A stretch of 64,000 bases of DNA from Bacillus sp. FJAT-47783 (GCF_022808615.1 NZ_JAKZKS010000015.1:17319-81318); one strand, 5' to 3'; numbered from the stretch's first letter, positions 27,400-36,851 are shown. Notes: generated from the letters alone by a model not told the origin. Numbers and translations are program-made.

Positions 27400-27430
27400 A
27401 AGAACCAGTAAGAGTGGTTCTTCTTTTTTT
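27400..27430 (+). terminator. Terminator after glcD remnant
   Basis: AAGAACCA pairs with TGGTTCTT across GTAAGAG, followed by CTTTTTTT. Confidence 0.85.
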
Positions 27431-27573
27431 GTACATAAAGAAAGAATCTATATATAATAGAAGAAATAAGAAAAATGAATATATGTAAATCGAAAATCAA
27501 GCATGTTGAATGTTCTTTTAAGAAGTTATTATGAATGGAAAAGTATTATACAAATGAATAGGTGGTGATCGAA

Positions 27574-28431
27574 ATGAAGGATGAAAATGTGTTTGAGAAA
27601 ATACGTAAGAATTACAATGAATTGACCAATCGTCAAAAACCGGTAGCAAAATTTATTTTAGATGAACCGAAACAAGTAGCTCTACATCCAGCAAAAAAAA
27701 TTGGTGAGTTGACATCAACAAGTGAGACGACAGTCATTCGTCTCTGTTATGCGCTTGGCTATTCAGGCTATACATCTTTACAAAATGACATTAGGTATTC
27801 ACTTCTTAATGAAAAGGAAGATCCTTTGGAAAAGCTGAAAAATATAACAGGTGATTTAAAAGATGTCGATCATCTTGTGAAAAATGTTATCGAAGATGAT
27901 GTGTCTTACATACAACAAACTCTACAAAAGTTAGACATGAGTTCATACCATAAATCCATTAAGGCAATGATTGAAGCAAAAAATATTATTGTTGTGGGCT
28001 TTCGCAGTAGTTATGCTTCAGCTCATTGGTTAGCCTATACGTTAAATATTATTAAGGGAAATGTGCATTTATTTAGAGGAGAAATGGAAGATGCAAACTA
28101 TTTAATTAATAGAGTAAATGAAGATTATTTAATTATAGCTTTATCATTTCCTAGATACACGGAGTCAACGATACGTTTTGTAAGTGCTGCTAAACTAAAG
28201 GGGGCAAAGGTTTTGGCCATTACTGATGACGAATTGTCCCCAATTGGTCCGTTGGCTGATTTATTACTTAAAGTAGTTACGGCTACCCCAACCACTTTAA
28301 AAGGGATGCCGGTCATTTTTTCTTTATTGAATTTACTTGTAGCAGGCGTTAGTGCAACTGACAAGGCTAATGTCCAACAAAGAATACATGAGTATAATCA
28401 GACAAGTCGTCAGTTGGATTCCATTAAATGA
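27574..28431 (+). CDS. RpiR/MurR-family transcriptional regulator
   Basis: A 285-residue regulator with an N-terminal HTH_6 domain (about residues 1-77; GELTSTSETTVIRLCYALGYSGYTSL is the helix-turn-helix region) and a C-terminal SIS domain (about 115-260) that in this family senses a sugar phosphate or another small anion. ATG at 27574 follows TAGGTGGTGATCGAA; two upstream GTG codons lie in the ribosome site. It precedes an operon for N-acyl amino acid metabolism. Two related inverted repeats upstream of that operon are its probable targets. An RpiR regulator for such a pathway is uncommon, so the effector is unknown. Confidence 0.87.
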   Translation: MKDENVFEKIRKNYNELTNRQKPVAKFILDEPKQVALHPAKKIGELTSTSETTVIRLCYALGYSGYTSLQNDIRYSLLNEKEDPLEKLKNITGDLKDVDHLVKNVIEDDVSYIQQTLQKLDMSSYHKSIKAMIEAKNIIVVGFRSSYASAHWLAYTLNIIKGNVHLFRGEMEDANYLINRVNEDYLIIALSFPRYTESTIRFVSAAKLKGAKVLAITDDELSPIGPLADLLLKVVTATPTTLKGMPVIFSLLNLLVAGVSATDKANVQQRIHEYNQTSRQLDSIK

Positions 28432-28470
28432 AAACCTTAAATTTGCAGCTACGTTTATGGAACTTTTTAT

Positions 28471-28516
28471 AAAAGGCTTTCACAAAAGTATTGTACTTTT
28501 GGTGGAAGCTTTTTTG
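28471..28516 (+). terminator. Terminator after the RpiR gene
   Basis: A long, partly mismatched stem (AAAAGGCTTTCAC..AAGTA with TACTT..GTGGAAGCTTTT) around TTG is followed by six T residues. Confidence 0.85.
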
Positions 28517-28679
28517 TATATTTACTGTTATCAAATCAATCTATGACATCTAACTCCCATTTTCCAAATTATGTTGAATACTTTGTCCCTAGTAACGCTC
28601 AAATAATTAAATATCGGAAATTTCTGAATTGTTATTGAATTGATAGGTTGTTTGTGGTAATTTTGAATTATATCAAAAT

Positions 28680-28693
28680 GAAGTTTATACTTT
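28680..28693. promoter_or_regulatory. Candidate RpiR operator 1
   Basis: GAAGTTTATACTTT is a near-palindrome; its centre lies 30 bases from that of a related site downstream, about three helical turns, suiting a tetrameric RpiR-type repressor. Confidence 0.55.
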
Positions 28694-28709
28694 TATATTC
28701 ATATTATTT

Positions 28710-28723
28710 AAAGTTTAAACTTC
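28710..28723. promoter_or_regulatory. Candidate RpiR operator 2
   Basis: AAAGTTTAAACTTC contains the perfect palindrome AAGTTTAAACTT and matches site 1 at 11 of 14 positions when one of them is reversed. Confidence 0.58.
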
Positions 28724-28789
28724 TTTAATGGAAAGATCGTATAAATTATAGAAAATGACTAATTGAACTTAACCTATGGAGGAAGAAAA

Positions 28790-29932
28790 ATGAAACCAAA
28801 CATAGACGCTCTTAAACCGACTATTGATTCCATTTTTGACTATTTGCATCACCATCCTGAAATTAGTTGGCAGGAATACGAGACAACTGAATATATTCAA
28901 CGTTTTTTAGAAAATCAAGGCTTTACTGTACAAACCTTTAATGATTGTCCCGGTCTCATCGTTGAGGTAGGAGAAGGAAATTTCTGTGTAGCATTACGCG
29001 CTGACATGGATGCACTATGGCAGGAGGTGGATGGACAATTTCAAGCGAATCATTCTTGTGGCCACGATGCCCATATGACAATGGTTCTTGGCGTGATGAT
29101 GCTTCTTTCAAAAATGAATGTTGACCCTTCCGTGAAGCTAAAGTTCATCTTTCAGCCTGCTGAGGAAAAGGGGACTGGGGCACTCAAACTGCTTGAAAAG
29201 GGAGTAATAGATGATATTGATTTTTTATATGGTGTCCATCTAAGACCGATTCAAGAATTACAAGACGGTCAGGCAACTCCTGCCATCTATCACGGTGCGG
29301 CCAAATTTATCTCAGGGGAAATTGTCGGGGAGGATGCCCATGGAGCGCGACCTCACCTTGGTCAAAATGCAATCGAAATCGGTGCATCCTTCATTCATGA
29401 AATGAAAAATATTTATTTAAATCCGATGGTTCCTTATACGGCTAAAATGACAAGTTTTCATGCGGGGGGAGAATCAGGAAACATTATTCCTGGAAAAGCA
29501 TCTTTTCGTTTAGATTTACGTGCACAAACGAATCAAGTGATGGAAGAACTGACGGAAAAGGTTGAGACCATTGCCGGCGCTCTTGCCAATCTTTACGGCG
29601 TGAAGATTACGTTAGAAACGAAAGCAAATGTTGCGGCTGCACAGGTTGACACGCAAGCTCAACGGATGATGGAAAAGGCTATCATCGATTCGATAGGTCA
29701 TCTTCAGGTAATCGCTCCTATAAACACAACGGGAGGAGAAGACTTTCATTTTTATACGTTAAAAAAACCAACGATTAAAGCAACGATGTTAGGCCTTGGG
29801 TGTGATTTGCAGCCTGGCCTTCATCACCCAAAGATGACTTTTAATCGTAATGCTATATACTCTGGTATCGAAATTTTAACGAAAGCAGTATTGAATACGA
29901 TAGAAGCCTATAAAATGGGGGAGTTGGCATGA
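28790..29932 (+). CDS. amhX: M20-family amidohydrolase (AmhX-like; probable N-succinyl-L-amino acid desuccinylase)
   Basis: A 380-residue metal-dependent amidohydrolase. Metal ligands are seen in RADMDALW, SCGHDAH (Cys-x-His) and QPAEEKGTG; the dimerisation domain has EDAHGARPH and the C-terminal ligand is in GLHHPKM. It resembles B. subtilis AmhX. Its setting with an N-acylamino acid racemase and a COG3375-type acetyltransferase matches the Geobacillus kaustophilus pathway in which such an enzyme removes succinyl from N-succinyl-L-amino acids; that assignment is by context. ATG at 28790 follows GGAGGAAGAAAA. The stop overlaps the next start (ATGA). Confidence 0.82.
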   Translation: MKPNIDALKPTIDSIFDYLHHHPEISWQEYETTEYIQRFLENQGFTVQTFNDCPGLIVEVGEGNFCVALRADMDALWQEVDGQFQANHSCGHDAHMTMVLGVMMLLSKMNVDPSVKLKFIFQPAEEKGTGALKLLEKGVIDDIDFLYGVHLRPIQELQDGQATPAIYHGAAKFISGEIVGEDAHGARPHLGQNAIEIGASFIHEMKNIYLNPMVPYTAKMTSFHAGGESGNIIPGKASFRLDLRAQTNQVMEELTEKVETIAGALANLYGVKITLETKANVAAAQVDTQAQRMMEKAIIDSIGHLQVIAPINTTGGEDFHFYTLKKPTIKATMLGLGCDLQPGLHHPKMTFNRNAIYSGIEILTKAVLNTIEAYKMGELA

Positions 29933-30756
29933 ACACGGATATTGAGCTGAAAGTATTAAAAAGTTATGAAGCTTTACAACGAATTCAAAAACTTGAAAAA
30001 CTTGTTTGGAATATATCCCCTCTCCCTATTCACCAAACGATTACCGCATCGCAAAATGGAGGGTTAGTATTAGGGGCATTTCTTCATGAGGAAATAGTCG
30101 GATTTAGTTACAGTTTCCCTGGTTTTCATAAAGGGCAAAGCTATCTATGCTCACACATGCTTGGTATTCACCCTGATCACCAAGGAAAAGGGGTAGGTGC
30201 ACGTTTAAAACAAGAACAAAAAGAGATAGCCAGGGAAATGGGATACGACTTAGTCGTATGGACATACGACCCGCTTGAAACGAGGAATGCTTACTTGAAT
30301 TTATCAAAATTGCAGACAATTTGCTCAACATACGTTGAGGATTGCTATGGGGAAATGGGAGATAACCTAAACAAAGGACTTCCTAGTGATCGATTTAAAG
30401 TGGAATGGTGGATAAACAGTACACATGTAAAAAATCAACATCCGATTCCTATCAGTCAAACCAAATTCCAATTTCGGTGGGAAAAAACTGTAGATGGATT
30501 ACCGAAGTTGAAGAATGTTGAGCACGACCTTAAATCCAATTTCGATTATGACACTTCCATATTCGTACCTGTTCCAGCAAATATTCAACATATAAAGAAA
30601 GTGAATCATGCACTTGCTATGGATTGGCGGTTAAAAACAAGAAATATTTTCCAAACTTTATTTGCTAAAGGATATGCTGCGGTTTCTCTGAAAAAAAGTG
30701 CAGATGAATCGGTTCATTATTATCTATTAGTTCAAAAAAATACATTAAAAATATAA
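29929..30756 (+). CDS. GNAT acyltransferase (probable D-amino acid N-succinyltransferase)
   Basis: A 275-residue GNAT protein. The acyl-CoA site is in the segment [17 protein letters not shown] (Gln/Arg-x-x-Gly-x-Gly/Ala type pyrophosphate loop), about residues 80-97, and the conserved [15 protein letters not shown] stretch is typical of COG3375 proteins. In G. kaustophilus a homologous gene beside an N-succinylamino acid racemase gene encodes succinyl-CoA:D-amino acid N-succinyltransferase. The donor and acceptor here are inferred from that context. It overlaps the upstream hydrolase gene by four bases. Confidence 0.75.
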   Translation: MNTDIELKVLKSYEALQRIQKLEKLVWNISPLPIHQTITASQNGGLVLGAFLHEEIVGFSYSFPGFHKGQSYLCSHMLGIHPDHQGKGVGARLKQEQKEIAREMGYDLVVWTYDPLETRNAYLNLSKLQTICSTYVEDCYGEMGDNLNKGLPSDRFKVEWWINSTHVKNQHPIPISQTKFQFRWEKTVDGLPKLKNVEHDLKSNFDYDTSIFVPVPANIQHIKKVNHALAMDWRLKTRNIFQTLFAKGYAAVSLKKSADESVHYYLLVQKNTLKI

Positions 30757-30775
30757 TCCAACTGAGGTGGGGGAA

Positions 30776-31882
30776 ATGAAAGTAAAAGAAATCACGTTAC
30801 GTCAAGTCAAGATGAGATTAAAATCTAAATTTACGACGAGCTTTGGCTCGTTTCAGGATAAAGAGTTTCTTTTGTTAGAAGCAAAGGATGATCATGGACA
30901 AAGTGGCTGGGGAGAATCTGTTGCTTTCCATACGCCTTGGTATAATGAAGAAACGATAAAAACAAATTGGCATATGTTAGAAGATTATTTGATTCCAAGT
31001 GTTTTAAATCAAGAGATTCAGCACCCTGATAACATTTCTGAAATGTTTTCCTATATTCGTAAAAACAATATGGCAAAGTCTACGCTTGAAGGGGCAGTAT
31101 GGGATTTATATGCAAAGCAAAAAGGTATTCCTTTAGCAGTTGCTTTAGGTGGTGAAAAGAATGAAATTGAAGTAGGCATCAGCATAGGTATTCAGGACTC
31201 TGTTAATGATTTGCTTCACATCATTGAAGATCATGTAAACGAAGGGTACAAACGAATGAAAGTGAAGATTAAGCCGGGCTGGGATGTTGAGGTTATGAGA
31301 GAAGTACGAAAGCATTTCCCTACGATTCCTTTAATGGCTGATGCTAATTCGGCTTATCGTTTAAAAGATGTAGATCGATTAAAGGCACTAGATGAATTTG
31401 ATTTAATGATGATTGAACAACCATTAGATTCTGATGATATTGTCGATCATGCGAAGCTTCAACGGGAAATCTCTACACCGGTATGCCTCGATGAAAGTAT
31501 TCATTCTTATGATGATGCTAGAAAAGCTATAGAGCTTGAAAGCTGTAAAATTATTAATATTAAAATTGGACGTGTTGGTGGATTAACAGAATCTAAAAAA
31601 ATTCACGATTTGTGTCAAGAGCACAACATCTCTGTTTGGTGTGGGGGTATGCTTGAATCAGGTATTGGTAGAGCACATAACATTGCTTTAACCACTTTGT
31701 CTAATTTTGTTTTACCAGGTGATACGGCGGCTTCAAGACGCTATTGGGAAAAGGATCTTATTGAACCAGAAGTTATCGTTGATAATGGAATAATCACCGT
31801 TCCAAATCAGCCTGGCATAGGTTATGAGCCGAATCTTGAAACGATTCGACAATTTACGACTAATGAAAAAGCTTTTAAATAA
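30776..31882 (+). CDS. N-acyl(succinyl)amino acid racemase / OSBS-like enolase-superfamily enzyme
   Basis: A 368-residue member of the muconate-lactonising subgroup of the enolase superfamily. The catalytic acid/base lysines are in MKVKIKPG (KxK) and [10 protein letters not shown]; metal ligands are in [13 protein letters not shown] and LDESI. The close family mixes o-succinylbenzoate synthase and N-succinylamino acid racemase activity, but no menaquinone gene lies here, whereas a matching hydrolase and succinyltransferase do, so racemase is preferred. ATG at 30776 sits after GAGGTGGGGG; an upstream GTG is within that site. Confidence 0.85.
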   Translation: MKVKEITLRQVKMRLKSKFTTSFGSFQDKEFLLLEAKDDHGQSGWGESVAFHTPWYNEETIKTNWHMLEDYLIPSVLNQEIQHPDNISEMFSYIRKNNMAKSTLEGAVWDLYAKQKGIPLAVALGGEKNEIEVGISIGIQDSVNDLLHIIEDHVNEGYKRMKVKIKPGWDVEVMREVRKHFPTIPLMADANSAYRLKDVDRLKALDEFDLMMIEQPLDSDDIVDHAKLQREISTPVCLDESIHSYDDARKAIELESCKIINIKIGRVGGLTESKKIHDLCQEHNISVWCGGMLESGIGRAHNIALTTLSNFVLPGDTAASRRYWEKDLIEPEVIVDNGIITVPNQPGIGYEPNLETIRQFTTNEKAFK

Positions 31883-31959
31883 GAAAAGATGGGAGGAGCT
31901 AGCTCTTCCTCAAATTTTTCGTTGAAAATTCTGAAAATTCTTATTTTAAGGAGGGCAAC

Positions 31960-33036
31960 ATGAAGAAGAGTATCCAAATTGCAGGGGCGTATATTGGAGT
32001 GCTTGTTGGAGCAGGGTTTGCTTCTGGACAGGAAATCCTACAATTTTTTACTAGCTTTGGATGGCTAGGTGTTCTAGGGACACTGTTAGCAACCGTTCTT
32101 TTCGCGTTCTTAGGAATGAATTTAACTCAATTAGGGAGTCGTTTACAAACAACCTCTCATAAAGAAGTCATTTACCACATTTGTGGACGTTACCTTGGAT
32201 TAGTAGTTGATTTTATCATTACGTTTTTCTTATTTGGCGTATTAGTCGTCATGATTGCAGGGGCAGGGTCGATATTTGAACAGCAATTTGGGATATCAAG
32301 TTTAGTAGGTAGTATGTTGATGACATTCTTGACTATTTTGACCGTCACATTAAATATTCAAAAAGTAATTTCGATCATTGGCCTTATTACTCCGCTTTTA
32401 CTCGTGATGGTTGTCATATTATCAGGCTATTCTTTTGTCGCAATGGAACATAGTCTTTTTGAAGTACACCAAATAATTGATACACAATATGCTGCTGCAT
32501 CTAATTGGGGATTAGGTTCCTTATTATACGTTTCCTATAATATTGCGGCAGCGGCTGCCATGCTCATAGTGATGGGTGGGGCCGTGAAAGACGAAAGATC
32601 AGCTGGTTTAGGAGGGATCCTCGGAGGAATTGGACTTGGTATTCTCATTTTACTTATAAATCTTGGAATGCTTGCCAAAATAGATACGTTTACAGGTGTA
32701 GATATGCCGATGCTTTATTTAGCTAATAATCTTTCACCAATTTTTAGTGTTCTTATGTCCCTCATTTTATTAGGAATGATTTATAACACAGCAGTAGGTA
32801 TGCTTTATTCATTTTCAGTACGGTTTGTTGACCCTAGTCAAAAAAGTTTCAAATGGTTAGTAACGATTTTTGGTTCTGTAGCATTTTTAGCAAGCTTTAT
32901 TGGGTTTATTACGTTAGTTGGAACAGTCTATCCGCTTGTGGGCTATCTAGGTTTTACGCTAATGGCTGCTATCATTTTTTCTTGGGTTAGAACGAAACAA
33001 AAAGTTAAACAGTTTCCATCATCAAGTTTGAATTAA
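31960..33036 (+). CDS. YkvI-family membrane transporter
   Basis: A 358-residue membrane protein with ten hydrophobic segments. The N-terminus (IAGAYIGVLVGAGFASGQEILQFF) has the Gly-rich unwound-helix pattern of APC-fold transporters and is characteristic of YkvI-like proteins. Last gene of the N-acyl amino acid operon, 77 bases after the racemase gene with its own AAGGAGGGCAAC. By context it may carry amino acids or their N-acyl derivatives; direction and substrate are unknown. Confidence 0.8.
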   Translation: MKKSIQIAGAYIGVLVGAGFASGQEILQFFTSFGWLGVLGTLLATVLFAFLGMNLTQLGSRLQTTSHKEVIYHICGRYLGLVVDFIITFFLFGVLVVMIAGAGSIFEQQFGISSLVGSMLMTFLTILTVTLNIQKVISIIGLITPLLLVMVVILSGYSFVAMEHSLFEVHQIIDTQYAAASNWGLGSLLYVSYNIAAAAAMLIVMGGAVKDERSAGLGGILGGIGLGILILLINLGMLAKIDTFTGVDMPMLYLANNLSPIFSVLMSLILLGMIYNTAVGMLYSFSVRFVDPSQKSFKWLVTIFGSVAFLASFIGFITLVGTVYPLVGYLGFTLMAAIIFSWVRTKQKVKQFPSSSLN

Positions 33037-33065
33037 TAAAGGATATTTCTTAGTATCTCTACTAA

Positions 33066-33108
33066 AAAGGAAACCAAGGTGAACTCACCAAAGTTTCCTT
33101 TCTTTTAA
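33066..33108. terminator. Bidirectional terminator
   Basis: AAAGGAAAC pairs with GTTTCCTTT, enclosing an inner GGTGA/TCACC stem, followed by CTTTT. It separates the rightward operon from the leftward nag cluster. Confidence 0.82.
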
Positions 33109-33841
33109 AGATACGGCATACGCTTTTTGTATTTTTCAATGAGCTGTTTGTTAAATTCATCGGCGCCATCAACATTTCCACTTTTAAATATCGGTGGGGT
33201 CGTTCCGTTTTGAATCATAATGTTGATAGCCTCCGCAGAAATCCCATTAATAATCGTTGATCCAATAGCCGTAGAGGAGGGGCCGAACGATAAACTAAAT
33301 GCTTCTTCATGAAGAAGAGTGTCACCGATTGGGGCATGATTATCAATGACTAAATCGACGACTTCATAAAGGAAAAGTCCATCCGGATGTCTTGAAGGTT
33401 GGTGTATTGCATAGCGAGGAGACGTAATAGCAATTGTAAAAGCTCCTCTTTCTTTTGCTATTTGTGCTACCTCAATTGGGACTGGATTTCTTCCTGAAGT
33501 AGAGACGATGATAAAGACATCGTTTCGCTTTATATCAATTTCTTTCATAAAATGAGCTGCGATTCCACTTGTTCGTTCAAGCTGTGAAGAACGAACGGCT
33601 CCTTTATGGAGCATGAGGTCTTCAATAAAAATAGGATTTACAGGAACTAAGCCACCGGCACGATAAAATAATTCCTCACCTAAAATATGAGAGTGTCCAC
33701 ATCCAAATAATGTATGATAGCGTCATTTTCGAGTGCAGCTGCAATTTGTTTAGCAGCATGACGGATGTTCGTTGCTTCGTCTCTTTCGATTTCAGAAAGT
33801 AATTTCTGAATTTCACGAAAGTATTGTTGAAATAATGCCAT
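33105..33841 (-). pseudogene. SIS-domain protein (UPF0309 type) with one frameshift
   Basis: The gene starts at ATG 33841 (GGAGG upstream) and reads as a UPF0309 sugar-isomerase-fold protein for about 40 codons (MALFQQYFREIQKL..AALENDAIIH). Near 33701-33712 one base is missing: instead of IIHLFGCGHSHILGEE the frame runs to a stop. The rest, from GCGHSHILGEELFYRAGG onward, continues in a shifted frame to 33105 with the SIS motif VSTSGRNPVP and FGPSSTAIG. Everything else is intact, so this is either a very recent mutation or a sequencing error. It closes the nag cluster and probably binds amino-sugar phosphates. Confidence 0.8.
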
Positions 33842-33860
33842 GTATAAACCTCCAATGGGG

Positions 33861-34583
33861 TTAACGTTTCATATCAATCATAAATTTATAACGATCGCCT
33901 CGATATAAGGAGTAGACGACCTCTAGTGGAGTAGAATCTTCTAAATAGGTTGCCCGTTGAATACCGAGTATAGGAGCTCCCTTATTGATTTTTAATAGCT
34001 TTGCATCTTGTTCATTGGCGATGGAAGCTTCGAGTGTTTGGGTTGCTGTTCCAATTTTTAAATTTAATGTTTGTTCAATATATTGGTAAAGGGAGAAAAC
34101 GACATCTGTTTCTGTTAAACCTTTGATTAGATTAGCTGAAAGATATGTGCGTTCAAGTGCCATTGGCAAATCATCAGCTAAACGAATCCGAATAATTTCG
34201 TATACCGGATCATGTTTTGGTATTTTTAATCGTTGGCAAATACTTTCCGGCCCTGGGATGAGATGAAACTTAATGAGCATATTGCTTGGCTCTAAACCGC
34301 GACGTTTCATGTCCTCTGTAAAGCTTGTCAACCCTGATAATGATTGTTCTATTTTTTGTTCTGCAACGAACGTCCCTTTCCCTTTTTTTCTCATTAAATA
34401 TCCTTCATTCACAAGGTTTGTAAAAGCTTGTCTAACGGTCATACGACTAATGCCAAGGCTTTCGGCATATTCTCGTTCGGAAGGAAGCAAGTCCCCTGGA
34501 AGGAGTTCTTTTTTTTCGATTGATGCTTTTATTCGTTCTTCTAATTGAAAATAAATGGGAACAGGGGAGTTTTTATCGATCAT
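33861..34583 (-). CDS. nagR: GntR/HutC-family repressor of N-acetylglucosamine use
   Basis: A 240-residue repressor with an N-terminal winged helix (PSEREYAESLGISRMTVRQAFTNL) and a C-terminal UTRA effector domain (about residues 90-238), matching B. subtilis NagR (YvoA), which is released by GlcN-6-P or GlcNAc-6-P. It is the third gene of nagA-nagB-nagR; the ribosome site AAAGGAGC overlaps the end of nagB. A fitting operator lies upstream of nagA at 36577-36592, so the cluster is autoregulated. Confidence 0.92.
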   Translation of the reverse strand: MIDKNSPVPIYFQLEERIKASIEKKELLPGDLLPSEREYAESLGISRMTVRQAFTNLVNEGYLMRKKGKGTFVAEQKIEQSLSGLTSFTEDMKRRGLEPSNMLIKFHLIPGPESICQRLKIPKHDPVYEIIRIRLADDLPMALERTYLSANLIKGLTETDVVFSLYQYIEQTLNLKIGTATQTLEASIANEQDAKLLKINKGAPILGIQRATYLEDSTPLEVVYSLYRGDRYKFMIDMKR

Positions 34584-34586
34584 TCA

Positions 34587-35336
34587 TTATGCTCCTTTCA
34601 CACTTTCCAAAACGGTTTCTGGTAATGCTTCTTCATCCACGAAAATTATAACATTCGGGTGAAGATTTAGGATAGAAGCAGGGAAACTTTCGGTTACTTC
34701 TTGGGAAAATAGTTTTTTTATTGCCTCTTTTTTGGCTTTACCTGATGCTAACAGAACAATTTCTTTACTTTGCATGATCGTTTTTATGCCCATCGTTATC
34801 GCTTGAGTTGGTACTTCATCGATGGAATTAAAAAATCGAGCGTTTGCTTCACGAGTAGCCTGAGCAAGGTTAATAATATGAGTTGTCGATGAAAAGGGAG
34901 TTCCCGGTTCATTAAAGCCGATATGCCCATTTCCTCCAATGCCTAGCACTTGAACATCGATTCCGCCATTTTCTTGAATAAGTTTTTCATAACGATTGCA
35001 TTCGTCTTCTTTATGATCTGCAAGTCCGTTTGGAATGTGTGTGTTTGAAATAGGAATATTGATATGTTTAAAGAAATTTTCGTTCATGTAATAATGGTAA
35101 CTGTGTTCATTTTCCGGTTTTAAGCCAATATATTCATCTAAGTTAAATGTTGTAATATTTTCATAGGAAGTACCGTTGTCTCGATGGTCTCTAATTAATT
35201 GTTCATATAAGCCAATCGGTGTCCCGCCAGTTGCCAAACCTAATGTCATACTTGGATTTGCGCGTACTTTTGAAATGAGATATTCTGCTGCTTTCCGGCT
35301 CATTTCTTGATAGTTTTTCGTCATAATAATTTGCAT
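34587..35336 (-). CDS. nagB: Glucosamine-6-phosphate deaminase
   Basis: A 249-residue enzyme converting glucosamine-6-phosphate to fructose-6-phosphate and ammonia. Family motifs: LGLATGGTPIG (phosphate loop), FNLDEYIGL with the catalytic Asp, and LGIGGNGHIGFNEPG with the ring-opening His. Length is typical of the short Gram-positive form. It starts one base after nagA, whose end carries its AAGGAGG ribosome site, implying tight coupling. Confidence 0.96.
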   Translation of the reverse strand: MQIIMTKNYQEMSRKAAEYLISKVRANPSMTLGLATGGTPIGLYEQLIRDHRDNGTSYENITTFNLDEYIGLKPENEHSYHYYMNENFFKHINIPISNTHIPNGLADHKEDECNRYEKLIQENGGIDVQVLGIGGNGHIGFNEPGTPFSSTTHIINLAQATREANARFFNSIDEVPTQAITMGIKTIMQSKEIVLLASGKAKKEAIKKLFSQEVTESFPASILNLHPNVIIFVDEEALPETVLESVKGA

Positions 35337-35337
35337 A

Positions 35338-36519
35338 TTAAGTATCCTCCTTTTGAAAAGCGATCGACCCTTGACAAATGGTCATGTGTACATCATTTTC
35401 ATCATTTAAAATGACAATGTCCGCATCTTTTCCAACCGTAATACTTCCTTTTCGATCATATATTCCAATCTGTTTTGCTGGATTTACTGAACTCATCCGA
35501 ATACTTTCTTCTAATGAGCAGTTTGTGTATTTCATCATATTTTTTACCGCATCGTTCATACGTAGGACGCTCCCGGCAAGTGTCCCATTCTCTAAAATGG
35601 CCATGTCATCTTTCACGGTTACTTGCTGTCCGCCTAAATCGTACGTCCCATTTTTTAAGCATTTTGCTCTCATTGAGTCTGTAATTAATATAATGCCTTC
35701 TTTCTTCTTTAGTTGATAGGCAAGATGTATCATCTGTGGGTGTACATGAATACCATCTGCGATGAGTTCCACTTTTAATGATTCATGTAAAAGAGCTGCA
35801 CCTGCTGTTCCGGGATCACGGTGATGTAAGCCGCGCATACCGTTAAATAAGTGTGTGACTTGTTTAGCACCAGCTTCAATAGCTTGAATCATCTCATCAT
35901 TTGTTGCATCCGAATGACCGATAGAAGCGATCACACCGTTTTGATGAAGGTGGCGGATAAACTCATATCCTCCTGGCATTTCAGGTGCTACCGTCACAAC
36001 TTTAATGAGGCCATCTGCAAGGTTTTGCCAAAGGTTAAAAATATCAATGGATGGATGCAACATGTACTGAAACGGCTGTGCACCCGCTTTTTTATAATTT
36101 AGAAATGGGCCTTCTAAATGGATACCAACAATCTCAGCTTCCCCTTCAGTTTGAGGTGATTTTTTATAGGAAGCAACATTTTGTAGCGCTCGTTCAATCG
36201 CTTCTTTTGATTGGGTAATCGTTGTTGCTAAAAAACTCGTTGTTCCTTCTTTTGGAAGGGCGTTTGCTATTGTGGAAAGTGCTTCATTCGTAGCATCCAT
36301 CGTATCGGCTCCACCCGCGCCGTGGATGTGTAGATCAATTCTCCCTGGAATGACTTTATAAGAAGAAGGAATAGCAATTTTTTCATACCCCTCTGATATT
36401 GACAAATTCTCCATCGAGTTTATTTCTTCAATTTTTCCGTTTTTTATTTTAATATATCCGTTTTTAATTGTTGCTGATTCTGTGTAAATGGTTGCATGTG
36501 TAATGATTCGTTTTTTCAT
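35338..36519 (-). CDS. nagA: N-acetylglucosamine-6-phosphate deacetylase
   Basis: A 393-residue amidohydrolase-fold enzyme removing acetate from GlcNAc-6-P, the first step of the nag pathway. Metal-site motifs are DLHIHGAGG, GIHLEGPFLN, ASIGHSDAT and THLFNGM; the catalytic Asp is in LITDSM. ATG at 36519 follows AAAGGGAGTAAAATA; a 17-codon upstream extension lacks a ribosome site. First gene of nagA-nagB-nagR-SIS, with the NagR operator about 60 bases upstream. Confidence 0.95.
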   Translation of the reverse strand: MKKRIITHATIYTESATIKNGYIKIKNGKIEEINSMENLSISEGYEKIAIPSSYKVIPGRIDLHIHGAGGADTMDATNEALSTIANALPKEGTTSFLATTITQSKEAIERALQNVASYKKSPQTEGEAEIVGIHLEGPFLNYKKAGAQPFQYMLHPSIDIFNLWQNLADGLIKVVTVAPEMPGGYEFIRHLHQNGVIASIGHSDATNDEMIQAIEAGAKQVTHLFNGMRGLHHRDPGTAGAALLHESLKVELIADGIHVHPQMIHLAYQLKKKEGIILITDSMRAKCLKNGTYDLGGQQVTVKDDMAILENGTLAGSVLRMNDAVKNMMKYTNCSLEESIRMSSVNPAKQIGIYDRKGSITVGKDADIVILNDENDVHMTICQGSIAFQKEDT

Positions 36520-36576
36520 TATTTTACTCCCTTTCCCATGAATGACAAACCTTTTATTGAAGTGTAACATTATTTT

Positions 36577-36592
36577 GTATAGTTATCTATAC
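36577..36592. promoter_or_regulatory. NagR (dre-type) operator
   Basis: GTATAG-TTAT-CTATAC is a perfect inverted repeat; on the minus strand it reads TGGTATAGATAACTATAC, the GGTATA-type box used by NagR/DasR-like HutC repressors. It lies upstream of nagA. Confidence 0.82.
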
Positions 36593-36807
36593 CAGTGATT
36601 GTTTAAAAATAAATTATCCGTAATAAAATGTGATGGAAAAGTAGTTTTAGTGTAATGAACCCTTATGAATAACGATTACGTTCCAAATAAAACGCATTTT
36701 AACGTTTATTTAGGGTGATAAGAGAGGTGAGCATGTTTACACCACACCTCTAAAAAAGATACAATATTCTCGGAGGAGTACGTTAAGAAATAAAGATTAT
36801 ACATATC

Positions 36808-36851
36808 AGGAGGTGGATTCTCTAACGTTCCCAATTCGTTAGAGAGGGTCA
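36808..36851 (+). promoter_or_regulatory. Hairpin between a full Shine-Dalgarno and a TTG start
   Basis: AGGAGGTGG (36808-36816) is nearly a complete anti-16S match but lies 35 bases from the start. A 10-bp stem (TTCTCTAACG 36818-36827 with CGTTAGAGAG 36837-36846, nine-base loop) occupies the gap. If folded, the effective spacing to TTG at 36852 is only six bases. The weaker GAGGG next to the start lies partly in the stem. Confidence 0.6.

Larger units (their letters stand above)
28517..28789 (+). promoter_or_regulatory. Promoter region of the N-acyl amino acid operon
   Basis: An AT-rich stretch of about 270 bases containing the two operator-like repeats at 28680-28693 and 28710-28723. No gene is seen. 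Confidence 0.5.
36520..36851. other. Divergent region: nag promoter and CNNM-gene leader
   Basis: About 330 bases. The left side holds the NagR operator (36577-36592). The right side contains a hairpin AGAGGTG/CACCTCT (about 36731-36755) and the unusual leader structure at 36808-36851. No gene is seen. Confidence 0.5.

Noticed and set aside
36720..36851. M-box or yybP-ykoY riboswitch in the leader of the CNNM gene
   Set aside because: Tempting for an ion-homeostasis gene, but the conserved core sequences of those riboswitches are not present; only simple hairpins are seen.
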